This document shows, piece by piece, positions 17,759-26,080 of a stretch of 64,000 nt of DNA. The notes beneath the pieces were generated by a model that did not search any database, was not told the DNA's origin, and saw only the letters and a program-made list of their open reading frames with translations. Position numbers and translations under genes: made by a program. The stretch lies in NCBI GenBank assembly GCA_025054955.1, contig JANWZE010000068.1, positions 1 to 64,000 of the forward strand, given 5' to 3'. The first letter of the stretch is position 1, and every line of letters starts with the position of its first letter. Source of the stretch: Blastocatellia bacterium. GTDB lineage: Bacteria > Acidobacteriota > Blastocatellia > HR10 > J050.

Positions 17759-18178
17759 CTACCTCTGCTTTGCGACGGGGCGGGGACTTGCAAGCAGGGA
17801 CCCCCTTGGCGTCGTCCGCTCGTGGCTCTGGCTCATGATTCGATTCACCTCGTTGAGAAATTCGCTAGGATCGCTCGACTTCAATACGTAGCTATCCGCC
17901 AGCCACGACGTGTAATCATCCTGGAACGAAAGGTAGGCCGTCAGGAGAATGACAGGCAAACCGGGATGATCATGCACGATGTGTTGAAGCAAATTGAGCC
18001 CGTTTTCAGCGCGAAGCTTAATATCCAGGACGATGAGATCGAACGGTTCGTGGTTGATTAACCGCATCGCCTCGTGGCCTGAGATGGCTTCGAGTACATC
18101 ATGGCCTTGGTCGGCCAGAACACCCGAATAAAATAACCGCATACTCGGCTCGTCGTCTACTAACAAAACTCTCGCCAT
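17759..18178 (-). CDS. Single-domain response regulator (receiver only)
   Basis: About 139 residues from ATG 18178, with AAGGAGGAGG upstream. The receiver fold is clear: RVLLVDDEPSMRLFY (acidic pair), LIVLDIKLRAENGLNLL (phospho-acceptor Asp about 52), VILLTAYLSF (Thr switch) and SYVLKSSDP (conserved Lys). A basic tail of about 20 residues follows with no output domain. It may relay phosphate or control activity by protein contact, possibly with the neighbouring ECF sigma factor, although no kinase is adjacent. It lies 111 bases downstream of the SOD gene. Confidence 0.88.
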   Translation of the reverse strand: MARVLLVDDEPSMRLFYSGVLADQGHDVLEAISGHEAMRLINHEPFDLIVLDIKLRAENGLNLLQHIVHDHPGLPVILLTAYLSFQDDYTSWLADSYVLKSSDPSEFLNEVNRIMSQSHERTTPRGSLLASPRPVAKQR

Positions 18179-18289
18179 CGTGCTTCCTCCTCCTTTTTGG
18201 AAGGCTCGTGTTCGTTGGCCTACCAGGATAACAGTGGTGGAAAGCATAAGAACGGCTCAGACGCTCGTCCGTATCCTTTTTCATATCCT

Positions 18290-18892
18290 CTATAAGACGG
18301 CCCTCAGCGCATTGTTGAATCTGCTGGCGACCATTTCCCAATCAATGGCTTGGAAGAATGCTTCGATGTAGTCAACCCGCTTCAATCCATAGTCCGTCAT
18401 GTACGCGTGCTCAAAGACATCCATAATGAGCAGCGGAATACCGCCCGCCAGATGTCCCAGATCGTGTTCATTGATCCAGGCATTGAACGTGCGGTGAGCC
18501 AGTGGGTCAAGATAAAGAACTACCCAGCCAATGCCTCTAATCGTACCGGTGGCTTTGAAATCTTTCTCCCAATTTCCATACGAGCCAAAGTCGTCCAGGA
18601 GCTGTTTGAAAAAAGCCGAGCCTTTGTCCAGCGGCTTTCCGCCGTTGGCCATGTTGCTGAAATAGTATTCGTGCAATCGCATGCCGTTGAACTCCCAGCC
18701 AAAGCGGCGCTTCAACGTGGCGTATTCAGGTGCTTCCACGCGCGCGTCGCGAACCACGTGAGCCAGCGCCTGTGCGAACTTGTTTGTGGTCGCTACATAA
18801 CCTTGATAGAGCGCAAAGTGGTTCATCAAGAGCTGATCGCTGAATCCTGGTGTTCCGAGTAGGTGATCAAAATTCTTTGCTTTGTACTTCAT
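18290..18892 (-). CDS. sod: Superoxide dismutase, Fe/Mn family
   Basis: 200 residues, the usual length. All four metal ligands can be assigned: His25 ([15 protein letters not shown]), His74 ([13 protein letters not shown]), Asp158 and His162 ([16 protein letters not shown]). It belongs to a divergent branch with [15 protein letters not shown] at the N-terminus. No signal peptide is present, so it is cytoplasmic unless exported by another route. Its start overlaps the tatA stop by 4 bases, implying translational coupling. Fe or Mn preference cannot be decided by eye. Confidence 0.92.
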   Translation of the reverse strand: MKYKAKNFDHLLGTPGFSDQLLMNHFALYQGYVATTNKFAQALAHVVRDARVEAPEYATLKRRFGWEFNGMRLHEYYFSNMANGGKPLDKGSAFFKQLLDDFGSYGNWEKDFKATGTIRGIGWVVLYLDPLAHRTFNAWINEHDLGHLAGGIPLLIMDVFEHAYMTDYGLKRVDYIEAFFQAIDWEMVASRFNNALRAVL

Positions 18893-19098
18893 GCCGTCTC
18901 TTTTGTGGTTTCGTTCGTGTCCTGAACCGGCTTGTCCGGCTCATCGCGTTTGTTGTCTTCCTGGTGGAGTCCTCGCTTGAACTCCGTGATTGCGCGGCCA
19001 AGCGAGCCGCCGATTTCCGGCAGCCGCCGTGCGCCGAACAACAGAAGGACAATGACCAGGATGATCAACAGTTCCGGGAATCCGATGGTTTCAAACAC
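18889..19098 (-). CDS. tatA: Sec-independent translocase subunit TatA/TatE
   Basis: 69 residues: a short periplasmic N-terminus (MFETIGFPE), one transmembrane helix ([21 protein letters not shown], with the FG-A-R-x-L-P hinge), an amphipathic helix ([16 protein letters not shown]) and a charged acidic tail. This is a full-length TatA/E type. It forms the membrane pore or weakening element for twin-arginine export. tatB and tatC are not in the window. Placement in front of sod in a stress operon, not with tatBC, suggests an auxiliary, condition-specific TatA. Confidence 0.9.
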   Translation of the reverse strand: MFETIGFPELLIILVIVLLLFGARRLPEIGGSLGRAITEFKRGLHQEDNKRDEPDKPVQDTNETTKETA

Positions 19099-19121
19099 AG
19101 GCTATCCTCCACCAGACGGCG

Positions 19122-19166
19122 AGCAGCAAACGGGAGGGTCCAACGCCCCTCCCATTTGCTCGCCAT
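19122..19166. repeat. Long hairpin upstream of tatA-sod
   Basis: GCGAGCA...GGGAGGG pairs with CCCTCCC...TGCTCGC across a short loop (about 45 bases in all, with small internal mismatches). It lies between htrA (stop at 19318) and tatA (start at 19098) and has no downstream T run. The rest of this 219-base spacer holds nothing else I can name. It could be a terminator-like or RNA-processing structure. Confidence 0.55.
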
Positions 19167-19317
19167 CAGTGATCAACCAGAGAAGGACGCGAATGAGGGC
19201 GAGATGGAGCGACGGGAAGCTGACCCTCCATCCCGTTCCTTCTGCCCCCATGACCCCATCTGCTGAACCTTCTTGGTTGCGTACTGACGGCTGAACATGA
19301 AACGATCATAGTTCGGC

Positions 19318-20913
19318 TCATTGCGACTCGATGACGACGTAGAACGATTGTCCGCTCCGATTCACGAGCAGCAGCACAGGGCCATTTCCCGCCTGATCAA
19401 CGGCGCGCTCGAACTCACGGACGGTGGTGACAGGTTGACGATTCACCTCTTGAATCACATCGCCGCGTTGTAAGCCGGCGTCGGCTGCCGTGCTCCCGGG
19501 TTCCACGTCAACGATCACGACGCCGCGCGTGGAGATCGGCAGGCCCAACTGCCGGGCCACTTGCGGCGTGAGATCATCAACGCTCACACTGTCGAGGGCG
19601 CTCGCCTGCTCGTTGCTCTGATTGCCGCGAGACTCCGGGCTCGGCAGCTCACCCAGGGTGACCGACACGTCGCGTTCCTGACCGTTGCGGAAGACTTTCA
19701 GGCGCACGGTGGTCCCCGGCGCTGCCTGAGCGATCTTCAGTTGGAGCTCACGACTTTCATGGATGGGCTGGCCGTTAAGTTCAAGGATAATGTCGCCTTT
19801 GGCCAAACCACTGTGTGCCGCCGGGCTGTCGGGCCGGACATCGGCTACCAGCGCCCCGCGCGCCTGGCTGAGCCCGAAGGCTTTGGCAATAGCCGACGTC
19901 ACGGGCTGGATAGTCACACCTAAATAACCACGGACCACTTTTCCGTGCCGGAGGATTTGCTCCATCACGTGACGGGCCATATTGACAGGGATGGCGAACC
20001 CGATGCCCTGATTGCCTGCGGCGCCGCTAGAGAGGATCGCCGTGTTGATGCCGATCAACTCGCCACGTGCATTGATGAGCGCCCCGCCGGAATTACCCGG
20101 ATTGATGGGAGCGTCCGTCTGGATGAAGTCCTCATAATCTTCGATTCCGAGGTTGCCGCGCCCGGTGGCACTGACAATCCCCATGGTCACCGTCCGGCTG
20201 AGACCAAAGGGATTGCCAATCGCAAACACAAGATCACCCACTTGAACCTTCGAGGAATCGCCCAGTGTGAGCGTCGGTAGATTGCCGGCATCAACTTTCA
20301 GTACGGCCACGTCAGTTTTCGGGTCGGTGCCCACAATGCGCGCTTTGAGTTCGCGGTTATCGTCCAGAAAAACCCTAATATCTGTGGCGCCATCAACCAC
20401 GTGGTTGTTCGTGAGGAGGTACCCTTCAGGGCTGATGATGACGCCGGAGCCCAGGCTCTGCTCGCGCCGCTCGCGCGGAACGTTGAACTGGAATTGGTCA
20501 CCGAAGAATCGTCGGAAGAACGGGTCGTTGAAGAACGGCGCCCAGGGACCTGCCCCTGGCGTGCGAACCATCTTCGAGGAAGAGATATTCACGACCGCAG
20601 CCATCGCCGGTTTGACAATGGGAGCAAAGGTCATAGGCAATGGCGCGTGAGCGTCACCTCTCGCCCTGTCGTTCGCGATGTACATGGGAACCGCCTGGCC
20701 TGAGCCGAACGGCACTCCTTGGCTCTTAGCGGTGACCAGTGATCCAGCCACTCCGCCCACAATCAGCGCCACCGCCAGCCCGACGGCTCCTACCCACATT
20801 CGTATTTTTAACACCCTTCCCTCTGCCATTTTTTCCATCTCCTCGCTTTCAATGCTCCGCCCGACGGCCCTCCCACCAAGCGGCATGCGTTCTGCTGAAC
20901 TTGAGACATGCAT
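19318..20913 (-). CDS. degP: HtrA/DegP-type periplasmic serine protease (S1C, two PDZ domains)
   Basis: About 531 residues from ATG 20913, with GAGGAGG six bases upstream. A cytoplasmic N-terminus of about 35 residues precedes a membrane anchor/signal (WVGAVGLAVALIVGGVAGSLV). The trypsin-like domain has the full triad: His in YLLTNNHVVDGA, Asp in DPKTDVAVLKV, Ser in NPGNSGGALIN. PDZ1 starts VVRGYLGVTIQPV and PDZ2 ends the protein (TAADAGLQRGDVIQEVN). A segment rich in Phe, Pro and Arg (FFNDPFFRRFFGDQF) is typical of the LA loop. It degrades or chaperones misfolded envelope proteins. It begins 31 bases after the BON-protein gene, as in an envelope-stress operon. Confidence 0.95.
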   Translation of the reverse strand: MHVSSSAERMPLGGRAVGRSIESEEMEKMAEGRVLKIRMWVGAVGLAVALIVGGVAGSLVTAKSQGVPFGSGQAVPMYIANDRARGDAHAPLPMTFAPIVKPAMAAVVNISSSKMVRTPGAGPWAPFFNDPFFRRFFGDQFQFNVPRERREQSLGSGVIISPEGYLLTNNHVVDGATDIRVFLDDNRELKARIVGTDPKTDVAVLKVDAGNLPTLTLGDSSKVQVGDLVFAIGNPFGLSRTVTMGIVSATGRGNLGIEDYEDFIQTDAPINPGNSGGALINARGELIGINTAILSSGAAGNQGIGFAIPVNMARHVMEQILRHGKVVRGYLGVTIQPVTSAIAKAFGLSQARGALVADVRPDSPAAHSGLAKGDIILELNGQPIHESRELQLKIAQAAPGTTVRLKVFRNGQERDVSVTLGELPSPESRGNQSNEQASALDSVSVDDLTPQVARQLGLPISTRGVVIVDVEPGSTAADAGLQRGDVIQEVNRQPVTTVREFERAVDQAGNGPVLLLVNRSGQSFYVVIESQ

Positions 20914-20944
20914 GAACGTCCTCCTCAATCAATCCGGCTGACGC

Positions 20945-21724
20945 CTACTGCTGCTGCTGTCGTAGCGTTTCTACCTTGAGATTGTTCGTCACACTGAACG
21001 CCAACGTATCACCTCGCACAATCGTCTCGGCCACCTGTCGCTCGACCGAATTATTGACCACACCTTCGAGGATGACGTTCCCATTATCAACGATAATGTG
21101 GATCGGCGGATAGGGTTGGAACGCATATCGCTCAAACTCCGGGTTATGATAGATCAACCGGGCGATCCGAATGCGCAATTGATCGTCAAAGATCGAAGTG
21201 GGGAGAACCTGAATCTCGTTCTGCACGGCCCTGACACCAGGCACACGGGCAGCCAGCCGCTCGTAATCGTTTTTGCGCCACGGCTCACGCACCCATCCCT
21301 TCAACGTCACCACACCGCTGTTCACGTCACCCGTGATCCAATCGAAGATGTCGTAGAACGCATACGTGCGGATGTTTCTGGCCACGGCGTCAGCAATCTG
21401 CTGATCAGAAAGACTGCCTGGCAGAACGGTCAAGCGGTTCTCCACTGCAACAACATCATCGAAGCCGCGCGCGTCTTTCTCCGCTTGCAGCTTCTCAGCC
21501 AAGCTGCGCACGGTTCCTGTCAGCGTCACGATGCCATCTTCAACCAACACCGTGATGTTATTCTCTCGCTGCAGGTGGTGCTTGATGAGTCGGTGCTCCA
21601 CCAGTGTCTTGATCGTCTCATCCGACAGGCGACTGCGACTCTGTTGAGCCATCACGAAAGCCGCGCGCCCGCCCAGACTCATAACGATCAGCAAAACCAG
21701 CATCGTTCTTTCCATTACCATCAT
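20945..21724 (-). CDS. Exported protein with three BON domains
   Basis: About 259 residues from ATG 21724, with GGAAGGAG upstream. A signal peptide (MLVLLIVMSLGGRAAFVMA) precedes three BON repeats. The first has ITVLVEDGIVTLTGTVRS (about 45-110), the second GVVTLKGWVREPWRKNDYER (about 115-180) and the third IHIIVDNGNVILEGVVNN (about 185-255). BON domains bind phospholipid and occur in OsmY-like osmotic and envelope stress proteins. A short Gln tail ends the protein. It lies between the small sigma-54-controlled gene and degP, in the same orientation. Confidence 0.88.
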   Translation of the reverse strand: MMVMERTMLVLLIVMSLGGRAAFVMAQQSRSRLSDETIKTLVEHRLIKHHLQRENNITVLVEDGIVTLTGTVRSLAEKLQAEKDARGFDDVVAVENRLTVLPGSLSDQQIADAVARNIRTYAFYDIFDWITGDVNSGVVTLKGWVREPWRKNDYERLAARVPGVRAVQNEIQVLPTSIFDDQLRIRIARLIYHNPEFERYAFQPYPPIHIIVDNGNVILEGVVNNSVERQVAETIVRGDTLAFSVTNNLKVETLRQQQQ

Positions 21725-21770
21725 TGGTTCGTCTCCTTCCATTCTGAAAGCCCCTCACGCTATCGTGAGA

Positions 21771-21810
21771 GAGGGACCCCTTCAGGATTCCAGGCAGCGG
21801 GGTCCCTCGG
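21771..21810. repeat. Hairpin between the small secreted protein gene and the BON gene
   Basis: AGGGACCCC and GGGGTCCCT form a 9-bp perfect stem around an 18-base loop, between the stop of the upstream gene and the BON start. Without a T run it looks more like an intra-operon processing or stability element than a terminator. Confidence 0.55.
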
Positions 21811-21821
21811 TGGTTGCCGGG

Positions 21822-22220
21822 TTAAGGCTTACTCTTCTTCGTAGCCGATGCGCGCTGCGCCGGGCGGAGGTCAACGGAGTGCGCCCAATTCTTCCCCTCG
21901 CGCTCGGTATACTTCACCGTCGCCTTCATCCCGGATTTGATCGCCGAGGGCTCGACCCGACGGCCAGCCTCGGTGAACTCGGTGTGGTTGTTATAGGCGA
22001 ATGTGATGGCTTTGCCCCGCTCCATTAGCGTCAGCGTTTCTGCGTTGGTATTCACGGCCGTGATTTCGCCCCGAACGGTCCTCATATTCGCCTTCGTCGC
22101 ATGCTTGGCCTCGACCTGTCCTGGCGCCTTGTGAGCTTCCGATTTTTGCGACGCCATCACAGCGCCAGACAGGGCAAAGGCCAAAACGACAATGTTGCCA
22201 AGCGATAGGAATGTTCTCAT
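21822..22220 (-). CDS. Small secreted protein, paralogue of 26081..26488 (DUF5666-like pattern)
   Basis: About 132 residues from ATG 22220, eight bases after GGAGAG. The frame stays open upstream to 22556 but holds no gene-like sequence. A signal peptide (TFLSLGNIVVLAFALSGAVMA) is followed by a small beta-rich domain: VRGEITAVNTNAETLTLMER, then ITFAYNNHTEFTEAGRRVEPSAIKSG and NWAHSVDL. The paralogue at 26081..26488 shares the pattern G-x-[IL]-x-x-[IV]-x-x-x-T-x-T-L-T-[LV], V-x-P-S-[AI]-[LI] and G-x-N-W-A-x-S. The function is unknown. A full sigma-54 promoter match lies upstream, and BON and degP follow. Confidence 0.75.
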   Translation of the reverse strand: MRTFLSLGNIVVLAFALSGAVMASQKSEAHKAPGQVEAKHATKANMRTVRGEITAVNTNAETLTLMERGKAITFAYNNHTEFTEAGRRVEPSAIKSGMKATVKYTEREGKNWAHSVDLRPAQRASATKKSKP

Positions 22221-22273
22221 GGTTTTCATCTCTCCTTTTGTGAAATGGTTCTTCATGTCCGACTCTTTTTCAG

Positions 22274-22289
22274 TGCAACTAGCATACCA
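22274..22289 (-). promoter_or_regulatory. Sigma-54 (-24/-12) promoter for the secreted protein-BON-degP operon
   Basis: The minus strand reads TGGTATGCTAGTTGCA. It matches TGGYRYRN4TTGCA at every defined position. Transcription would begin near 22263, giving a leader of about 40 bases to ATG 22220. Confidence 0.75.
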
Positions 22290-22332
22290 GTCCATCGCGC
22301 GTAGGCATCCGACGCGGAACGCCTCGAATAAA

Positions 22333-22355
22333 CTGGAGTTAGACAGACTCCAGTG
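22333..22355. promoter_or_regulatory. Perfect palindrome, candidate NtrC-type enhancer site
   Basis: ACTGGAGT at 22333-22340 and ACTCCAGT at 22348-22355 form an 8-bp perfect inverted repeat with a 7-base spacer. It is centred about 80 bases upstream of the predicted sigma-54 start. A second smaller palindrome (AGTGA-AAG-TCACT) overlaps its downstream edge. This is the position expected for dimers of an enhancer-binding protein such as the one encoded at 22852..24222. Confidence 0.5.
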
Positions 22356-22454
22356 AAAGTCACTCCACAATTGCAGGTGAGGCGGATTTGCGCTCACAAA
22401 CAAACTTGCCCCACACAGCGATGGATGATCGAGGTGGGAGCGACCTTGAGAGGA

Positions 22455-22674
22455 GGCGTCGTTAGACGCCGTAAGAGGGTAGCCAGACGTGAAGTCTGGG
22501 TCGGGCATCCCCCCAGGGCGCCTTGGAGAGGCGCCAGAAGTTCTCCCATGGGTCATTCATGCAGTTGAACCGCGCGCCGCGAACACCCATTGTTGGCGCG
22601 TCTCCAACGCGCCACTCTGGTTCGATCGGCTGCTCCAGACGTTGCACGTCTGGCTGTTTGCGCCTCCGGCGCAA
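22455..22674. repeat. Array of six GC-rich hairpins
   Basis: Perfect stems occur at 22455-22470 (GGCGTC/GACGCC), 22483-22499 (CCAGAC/GTCTGG), 22517-22535 (GGCGCC/GGCGCC), 22595-22613 (GGCGCGT/ACGCGCC), 22635-22653 (CCAGACGT/ACGTCTGG) and 22658-22674 (TTGCGCC/GGCGCAA). The second and fifth share a stem core. The array fills the spacer between the NtrC-type gene stop and the sigma-54 promoter region. No coding signal is seen here. Confidence 0.75.
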
Positions 22675-22729
22675 GCTGAGCTTGGACTTTTTCCGGGGAT
22701 CGTCCTTATCTCCGCGCTCGCCACGAACC

Positions 22730-22851
22730 ATGAAAATGGTTATTTTCAGAGGAATCGCTCCTATGCAACAGCACGCCACGAACGATGAAAGACAATTCTT
22801 TCGTGAGGTTTGTGTGTTTCGTGGGCTATTTTCAGAGGAGCTCCTCATTGC
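22730..22851. repeat. Imperfect direct repeat in the spacer downstream of the NtrC-type gene
   Basis: Two related segments carry CCACGAAC.ATGAAA and then TATTTTCAGAGGA followed by GCTCCT (near 22720-22765 and 22772-22850). The second contains a CGTG-rich palindromic stretch (TTTCGTGAGG...TTTCGTGGGC). This is non-coding repeat debris adjoining the hairpin array. Confidence 0.45.
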
Positions 22852-24222
22852 TCAACTGCGACGGATGCCATGACGTTCGAGGATGCGATAGAGCGTGCGC
22901 CGGTCAATGTTCAATATCTCTGCTGCTCGTGAAGCATTGTGGTTGGTGGCTTCGAGAACTTCCAGGATGTATTCCTTTTCCTTCTCGGCTAACGTCACAA
23001 ACGAATCAACGCTCACCGGAGGCGGCAACGCACTCGGTTGACCTCGGCGAATTTCTTCGGGAAAGTCTTCCGGCGTGAGAACTCCGCTGGAGTTCAGCGC
23101 GATGGCCCGCTCGACAGCATTTTCCAGCTCCCGCACATTGCCCGGCCAGTCATACCGGCTCAGCATCGGATAAACTGATTCGTGGATGGCGATGGTCTTT
23201 GAAGAGGCCGCTGCATACCGGCGGACAAAATGATCCAGCAAAAGAGGAATATCGCCCCGACGCTGGCGTAGTGGCGGAAGATCAAGAGTGACGACCTTCA
23301 AGCGATAGAAAAGATCCTCGCGAAACGCATGCGTCCGCACCAGCTCTTCGAGCGGTTGGTTGGTCGCCGCCACAATGCGGACATCCACATGAATAGGTTC
23401 AGTCGAACCAACACGGAGCACTTCGCGCTCTTCGAGTACCCGAAGGAGTTTCATTTGTAAGGCGGGGGTGGTATTGGAAATCTCATCGAGAAACACCGTC
23501 CCACCGTGAGCAGCCTCAAAGATACCCACCTTATTGCTTGTCGCTCCGGTGAACGCGCCCTTCACGTACCCGAATAGCTCGCTTTCGAGCAGCGTCTCAG
23601 TGAGCGCTCCACAGTTGATCGCCTTAAATGGACCACGGCGACCACTGATCTTGTGGATCAAGCGCGCGACCATCTCCTTGCCCGTCCCGCTCTCGCCTTG
23701 GATCAGCACCGTAGTTTGCAGCGGCGCGACCCGAGCAATCAGCTTATAAACTTCCACCATCTCCGGACTGCGACCGATGATGTCGGCCTCCGTCTGACGT
23801 TCTTCAATCGTCGAGCGCAGCTTCCGGTTCTCCCGCCGGAGCGCGGCTTGCTCCAACGCCCGCCGTACCACCAATCGCAGATGATCCAGCTTGAACGGTT
23901 TGCTGATGTAATCGTAGGCTCCTTTGCTGATGGCCTCAATTGCAGTATCCATCGCAGCAAATGCGGTCATGACGATGACCGGAATGTCCGGACGTCGCGC
24001 GCGCGTTTCCTCTAACACTTTCATCCCGTCAATCTCGCGCATGCGCAAGTCGGTCAGCACCAGCTCCAGGTTCTCGAACGAAAGCGCTTCCAAGGCCTCT
24101 GCTCCGCTTCTGGCTCGCACGACGGCGTAACCTTCTTTTTGGAGCACCTCGGCCAAAGATTCCAAAGCCGACCGATCATCATCTACGACCAACATCAAGG
24201 GGACTCGATCTTGGCTCATCAC
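22852..24222 (-). CDS. NtrC-family sigma-54-dependent response regulator
   Basis: 456 residues. The receiver domain has LMLVVDDDRSALESL, phospho-acceptor Asp in LVLTDLRMREIDG and VIVMTAFA. The AAA+ domain has Walker A GESGTGKE, the sigma-54 contact loop GAFTGA, Walker B GTVFLDEIS and the arginine-finger segment FREDLFYRLKV. The C-terminal Fis-type helix-turn-helix is NASRAAEILNIDRRTLYRIL. All motifs for sigma-54 activation are intact. Its start overlaps the kinase stop by 4 bases. The natural targets are the -24/-12 promoters at 22274, 26540 and perhaps 16914; this link is inferred. Confidence 0.95.
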   Translation of the reverse strand: MMSQDRVPLMLVVDDDRSALESLAEVLQKEGYAVVRARSGAEALEALSFENLELVLTDLRMREIDGMKVLEETRARRPDIPVIVMTAFAAMDTAIEAISKGAYDYISKPFKLDHLRLVVRRALEQAALRRENRKLRSTIEERQTEADIIGRSPEMVEVYKLIARVAPLQTTVLIQGESGTGKEMVARLIHKISGRRGPFKAINCGALTETLLESELFGYVKGAFTGATSNKVGIFEAAHGGTVFLDEISNTTPALQMKLLRVLEEREVLRVGSTEPIHVDVRIVAATNQPLEELVRTHAFREDLFYRLKVVTLDLPPLRQRRGDIPLLLDHFVRRYAAASSKTIAIHESVYPMLSRYDWPGNVRELENAVERAIALNSSGVLTPEDFPEEIRRGQPSALPPPVSVDSFVTLAEKEKEYILEVLEATNHNASRAAEILNIDRRTLYRILERHGIRRS

Positions 24223-25814
24223 ACTTCGACCTCCCGCACTGCCTGTGGCTCCTGCCAGTCTTGCTCAAGCTGGCGGACTTCAGGTAAGAGAATGGTGAAG
24301 CAGCTACCCTGCCCCGGCGTACTGCTCACCGAAATCTGACCTCCATGTTGACGGACGATCTTCTTGCTCACGGCCAAGCCCAGGCCGCTCCCCTTGCCAA
24401 ACTCTTTGGTGGTGAAGAGCGGATCAAAAATATGTTGCAGCCGGTCGGCTGAAATCCCAATGCCAGAATCGCGCACATCAATCCGAAAATCGCTCAGCGC
24501 ACCTTTTTCAGCCGGCGGCTCGCGCCGGATCTCTACCGACAGCGTGCCCGCGCCCGGGATCGCATCCAGCGAATTGTTGAACAGGTTGAGGAAGAGTTGT
24601 TGTAATTGGTCTGGATCCCCTTCGGTCAAGAACGGCCCACCGCTTCCCTTAAACTCAAATCGAATTTGCCGCGACTCCATTGTCGGACTAAGTAGATGAG
24701 CCACTTTAAGGATGATCTCCTCTAAATCTACCGGGACACGGCGACGCGGCTGCCGAGTCGTTGCCAAGAGATTCTCTACGATAGCGCAGACCCGATCAAT
24801 CTGCTCACTGACCAAACGCAGGCGAGCGTAGACCAGCGAATCTGACCGGCACTCCTCCATCAGCATTTGCAGATGAGTCGAGACGGCGCTCAGCGGCGAG
24901 CCAACCTCGTGCGCAAACGTGGCCGTCAGTTGCCCAGCCAGCGCCAAACGTTCGGCCTGCGTCAGCCGTTTTTGGGCTTCGTACAACTGCAAGTTCAGTT
25001 CTCGCAGCTCGCGGTTGCGCTTGGCCAACTCGGCAGTGGCCTCCTCGATGCCTTGTTGCAGGTTCTCCTGTAGCCGTTGAATTTCCTCGAGCATGCGATT
25101 AAAGTGGCACGCCAACTGACCGAACTCACCAACCAAATCTTCATCGGCCCGCGCCGAAACCTCGCCCGTTTGAAACCGCTGCATCACTGCCACCAGGTGA
25201 CGCACGCTCCGATACACTGTCGTACGAAACAACCAGGTGATCGCTAAAACCAAGAGCAAGCTGGCCACGATGACCGAGTAGAGGCCCATGCGAACATGGA
25301 TGGCTAGAATCTCGTCTACCACCTGCAACGGTTTGACGACCGTCAGAAATCCCCGCCGCCCGTCGCTGAATTCAAGCGGGTGCACAGAAAAGAGCAACCG
25401 CCCCGATCCCTCCTTGGTTATGAAGGTCTCCGCCGTACCACTCTGTAAGGCAGCCAGTTCTTGACCTTCCAGCGCACGGTCCCCACTGACGGAGCTAGAC
25501 TGAACCAGCTTCAGCTCCCCGTCGAAGTCAGCATAGATATCTACCCGACTGATATTGAACCCCATTTCTATGAACTCACGCACGTGGGTCTGAAAGTCAG
25601 GCGGAAAGCCAGCCGCCGGAAAGCGCTCCGCTTCGTCGGTCAGATAGCGAGCCACAGTTTCGATCCGCTCTCCGCGTGCACGCTCTAGTGCCCGTATCGA
25701 ACTCAGTGTAACGAGCCACTCGGTGACCGCCAGGACAAAAATGCAGATCACCAGCGTCAAAACCAAGATGCGAGTTTGTATGGACCACTTGGAGTTGTTC
25801 CAACGCTTTGACAT
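24219..25814 (-). CDS. Membrane sensor histidine kinase, NtrB/ZraS-like
   Basis: 531 residues. Two transmembrane helices (ILVLTLVICIFVLAVTEWLV; VIVASLLLVLAITWLF) enclose a periplasmic sensor domain of about 150 residues. A HAMP linker, a short coiled coil (QNLQQGIEEATAELAKRNREL), HisKA with phospho-acceptor His in TFAHEVGSPLSAVS, and HATPase_c with N-box LFNNSLDAIPG and G-boxes DSGIGIS and GKGSGLGLAVSKK follow. The periplasmic domain suggests sensing of an envelope or external signal. It is translationally coupled to the NtrC-type regulator. Confidence 0.94.
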   Translation of the reverse strand: MSKRWNNSKWSIQTRILVLTLVICIFVLAVTEWLVTLSSIRALERARGERIETVARYLTDEAERFPAAGFPPDFQTHVREFIEMGFNISRVDIYADFDGELKLVQSSSVSGDRALEGQELAALQSGTAETFITKEGSGRLLFSVHPLEFSDGRRGFLTVVKPLQVVDEILAIHVRMGLYSVIVASLLLVLAITWLFRTTVYRSVRHLVAVMQRFQTGEVSARADEDLVGEFGQLACHFNRMLEEIQRLQENLQQGIEEATAELAKRNRELRELNLQLYEAQKRLTQAERLALAGQLTATFAHEVGSPLSAVSTHLQMLMEECRSDSLVYARLRLVSEQIDRVCAIVENLLATTRQPRRRVPVDLEEIILKVAHLLSPTMESRQIRFEFKGSGGPFLTEGDPDQLQQLFLNLFNNSLDAIPGAGTLSVEIRREPPAEKGALSDFRIDVRDSGIGISADRLQHIFDPLFTTKEFGKGSGLGLAVSKKIVRQHGGQISVSSTPGQGSCFTILLPEVRQLEQDWQEPQAVREVEV

Positions 25815-25828
25815 GCCGTGCTTCTATT

Positions 25829-25851
25829 CTGAAGGCAGATTATGCCTTCAG
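25829..25851. promoter_or_regulatory. Perfect hairpin just upstream of the histidine kinase start
   Basis: CTGAAGGCA and TGCCTTCAG form a 9-bp perfect stem with a 5-base loop, ending 15 bases before the kinase ATG. Its place in the leader suggests an operator or mRNA structure limiting translation. There is no T run. Confidence 0.45.
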
Positions 25852-25890
25852 CCGAGGCCTCCCCGCAACCAGCGTAGGGACTGGATAGTC

Positions 25891-25993
25891 AGAGCGATTT
25901 TCAGTTGCATTTAGCCTGGTTACCCCGCATTTTGTTGCAGGCTGATGCACGCTGCAAGCGCGCCCTAGGGTAAACTCATTCACAAATCGCTCT
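25891..25993. mobile_element. MITE-like inverted-repeat element, copy A
   Basis: The element begins AGAGCGATTTTCA and ends CACAAATCGCTCT, so the termini are inverted repeats of about 10 bases. The interior has GATGCACGCTGCAAGCGCGCC. Related copies are at 47341-47439, 56493-56587 (inverted) and 57081-57183. It is non-coding and lies upstream of the histidine kinase gene. Confidence 0.75.
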
Positions 25994-26080
25994 AGGTTTG
26001 ACGAATCAACCCTTCTTCTCCCACACGAACAGTTTTGCAGATGCTCGCAACGACCGGCCAGTCACCGCTTTGATGACTCG

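Noticed and set aside
22221-22556. N-terminal extension of the secreted protein gene
   Set aside because: It runs across the sigma-54 promoter and palindrome and has no conserved sequence. A signal peptide and ribosome-binding site mark ATG 22220.
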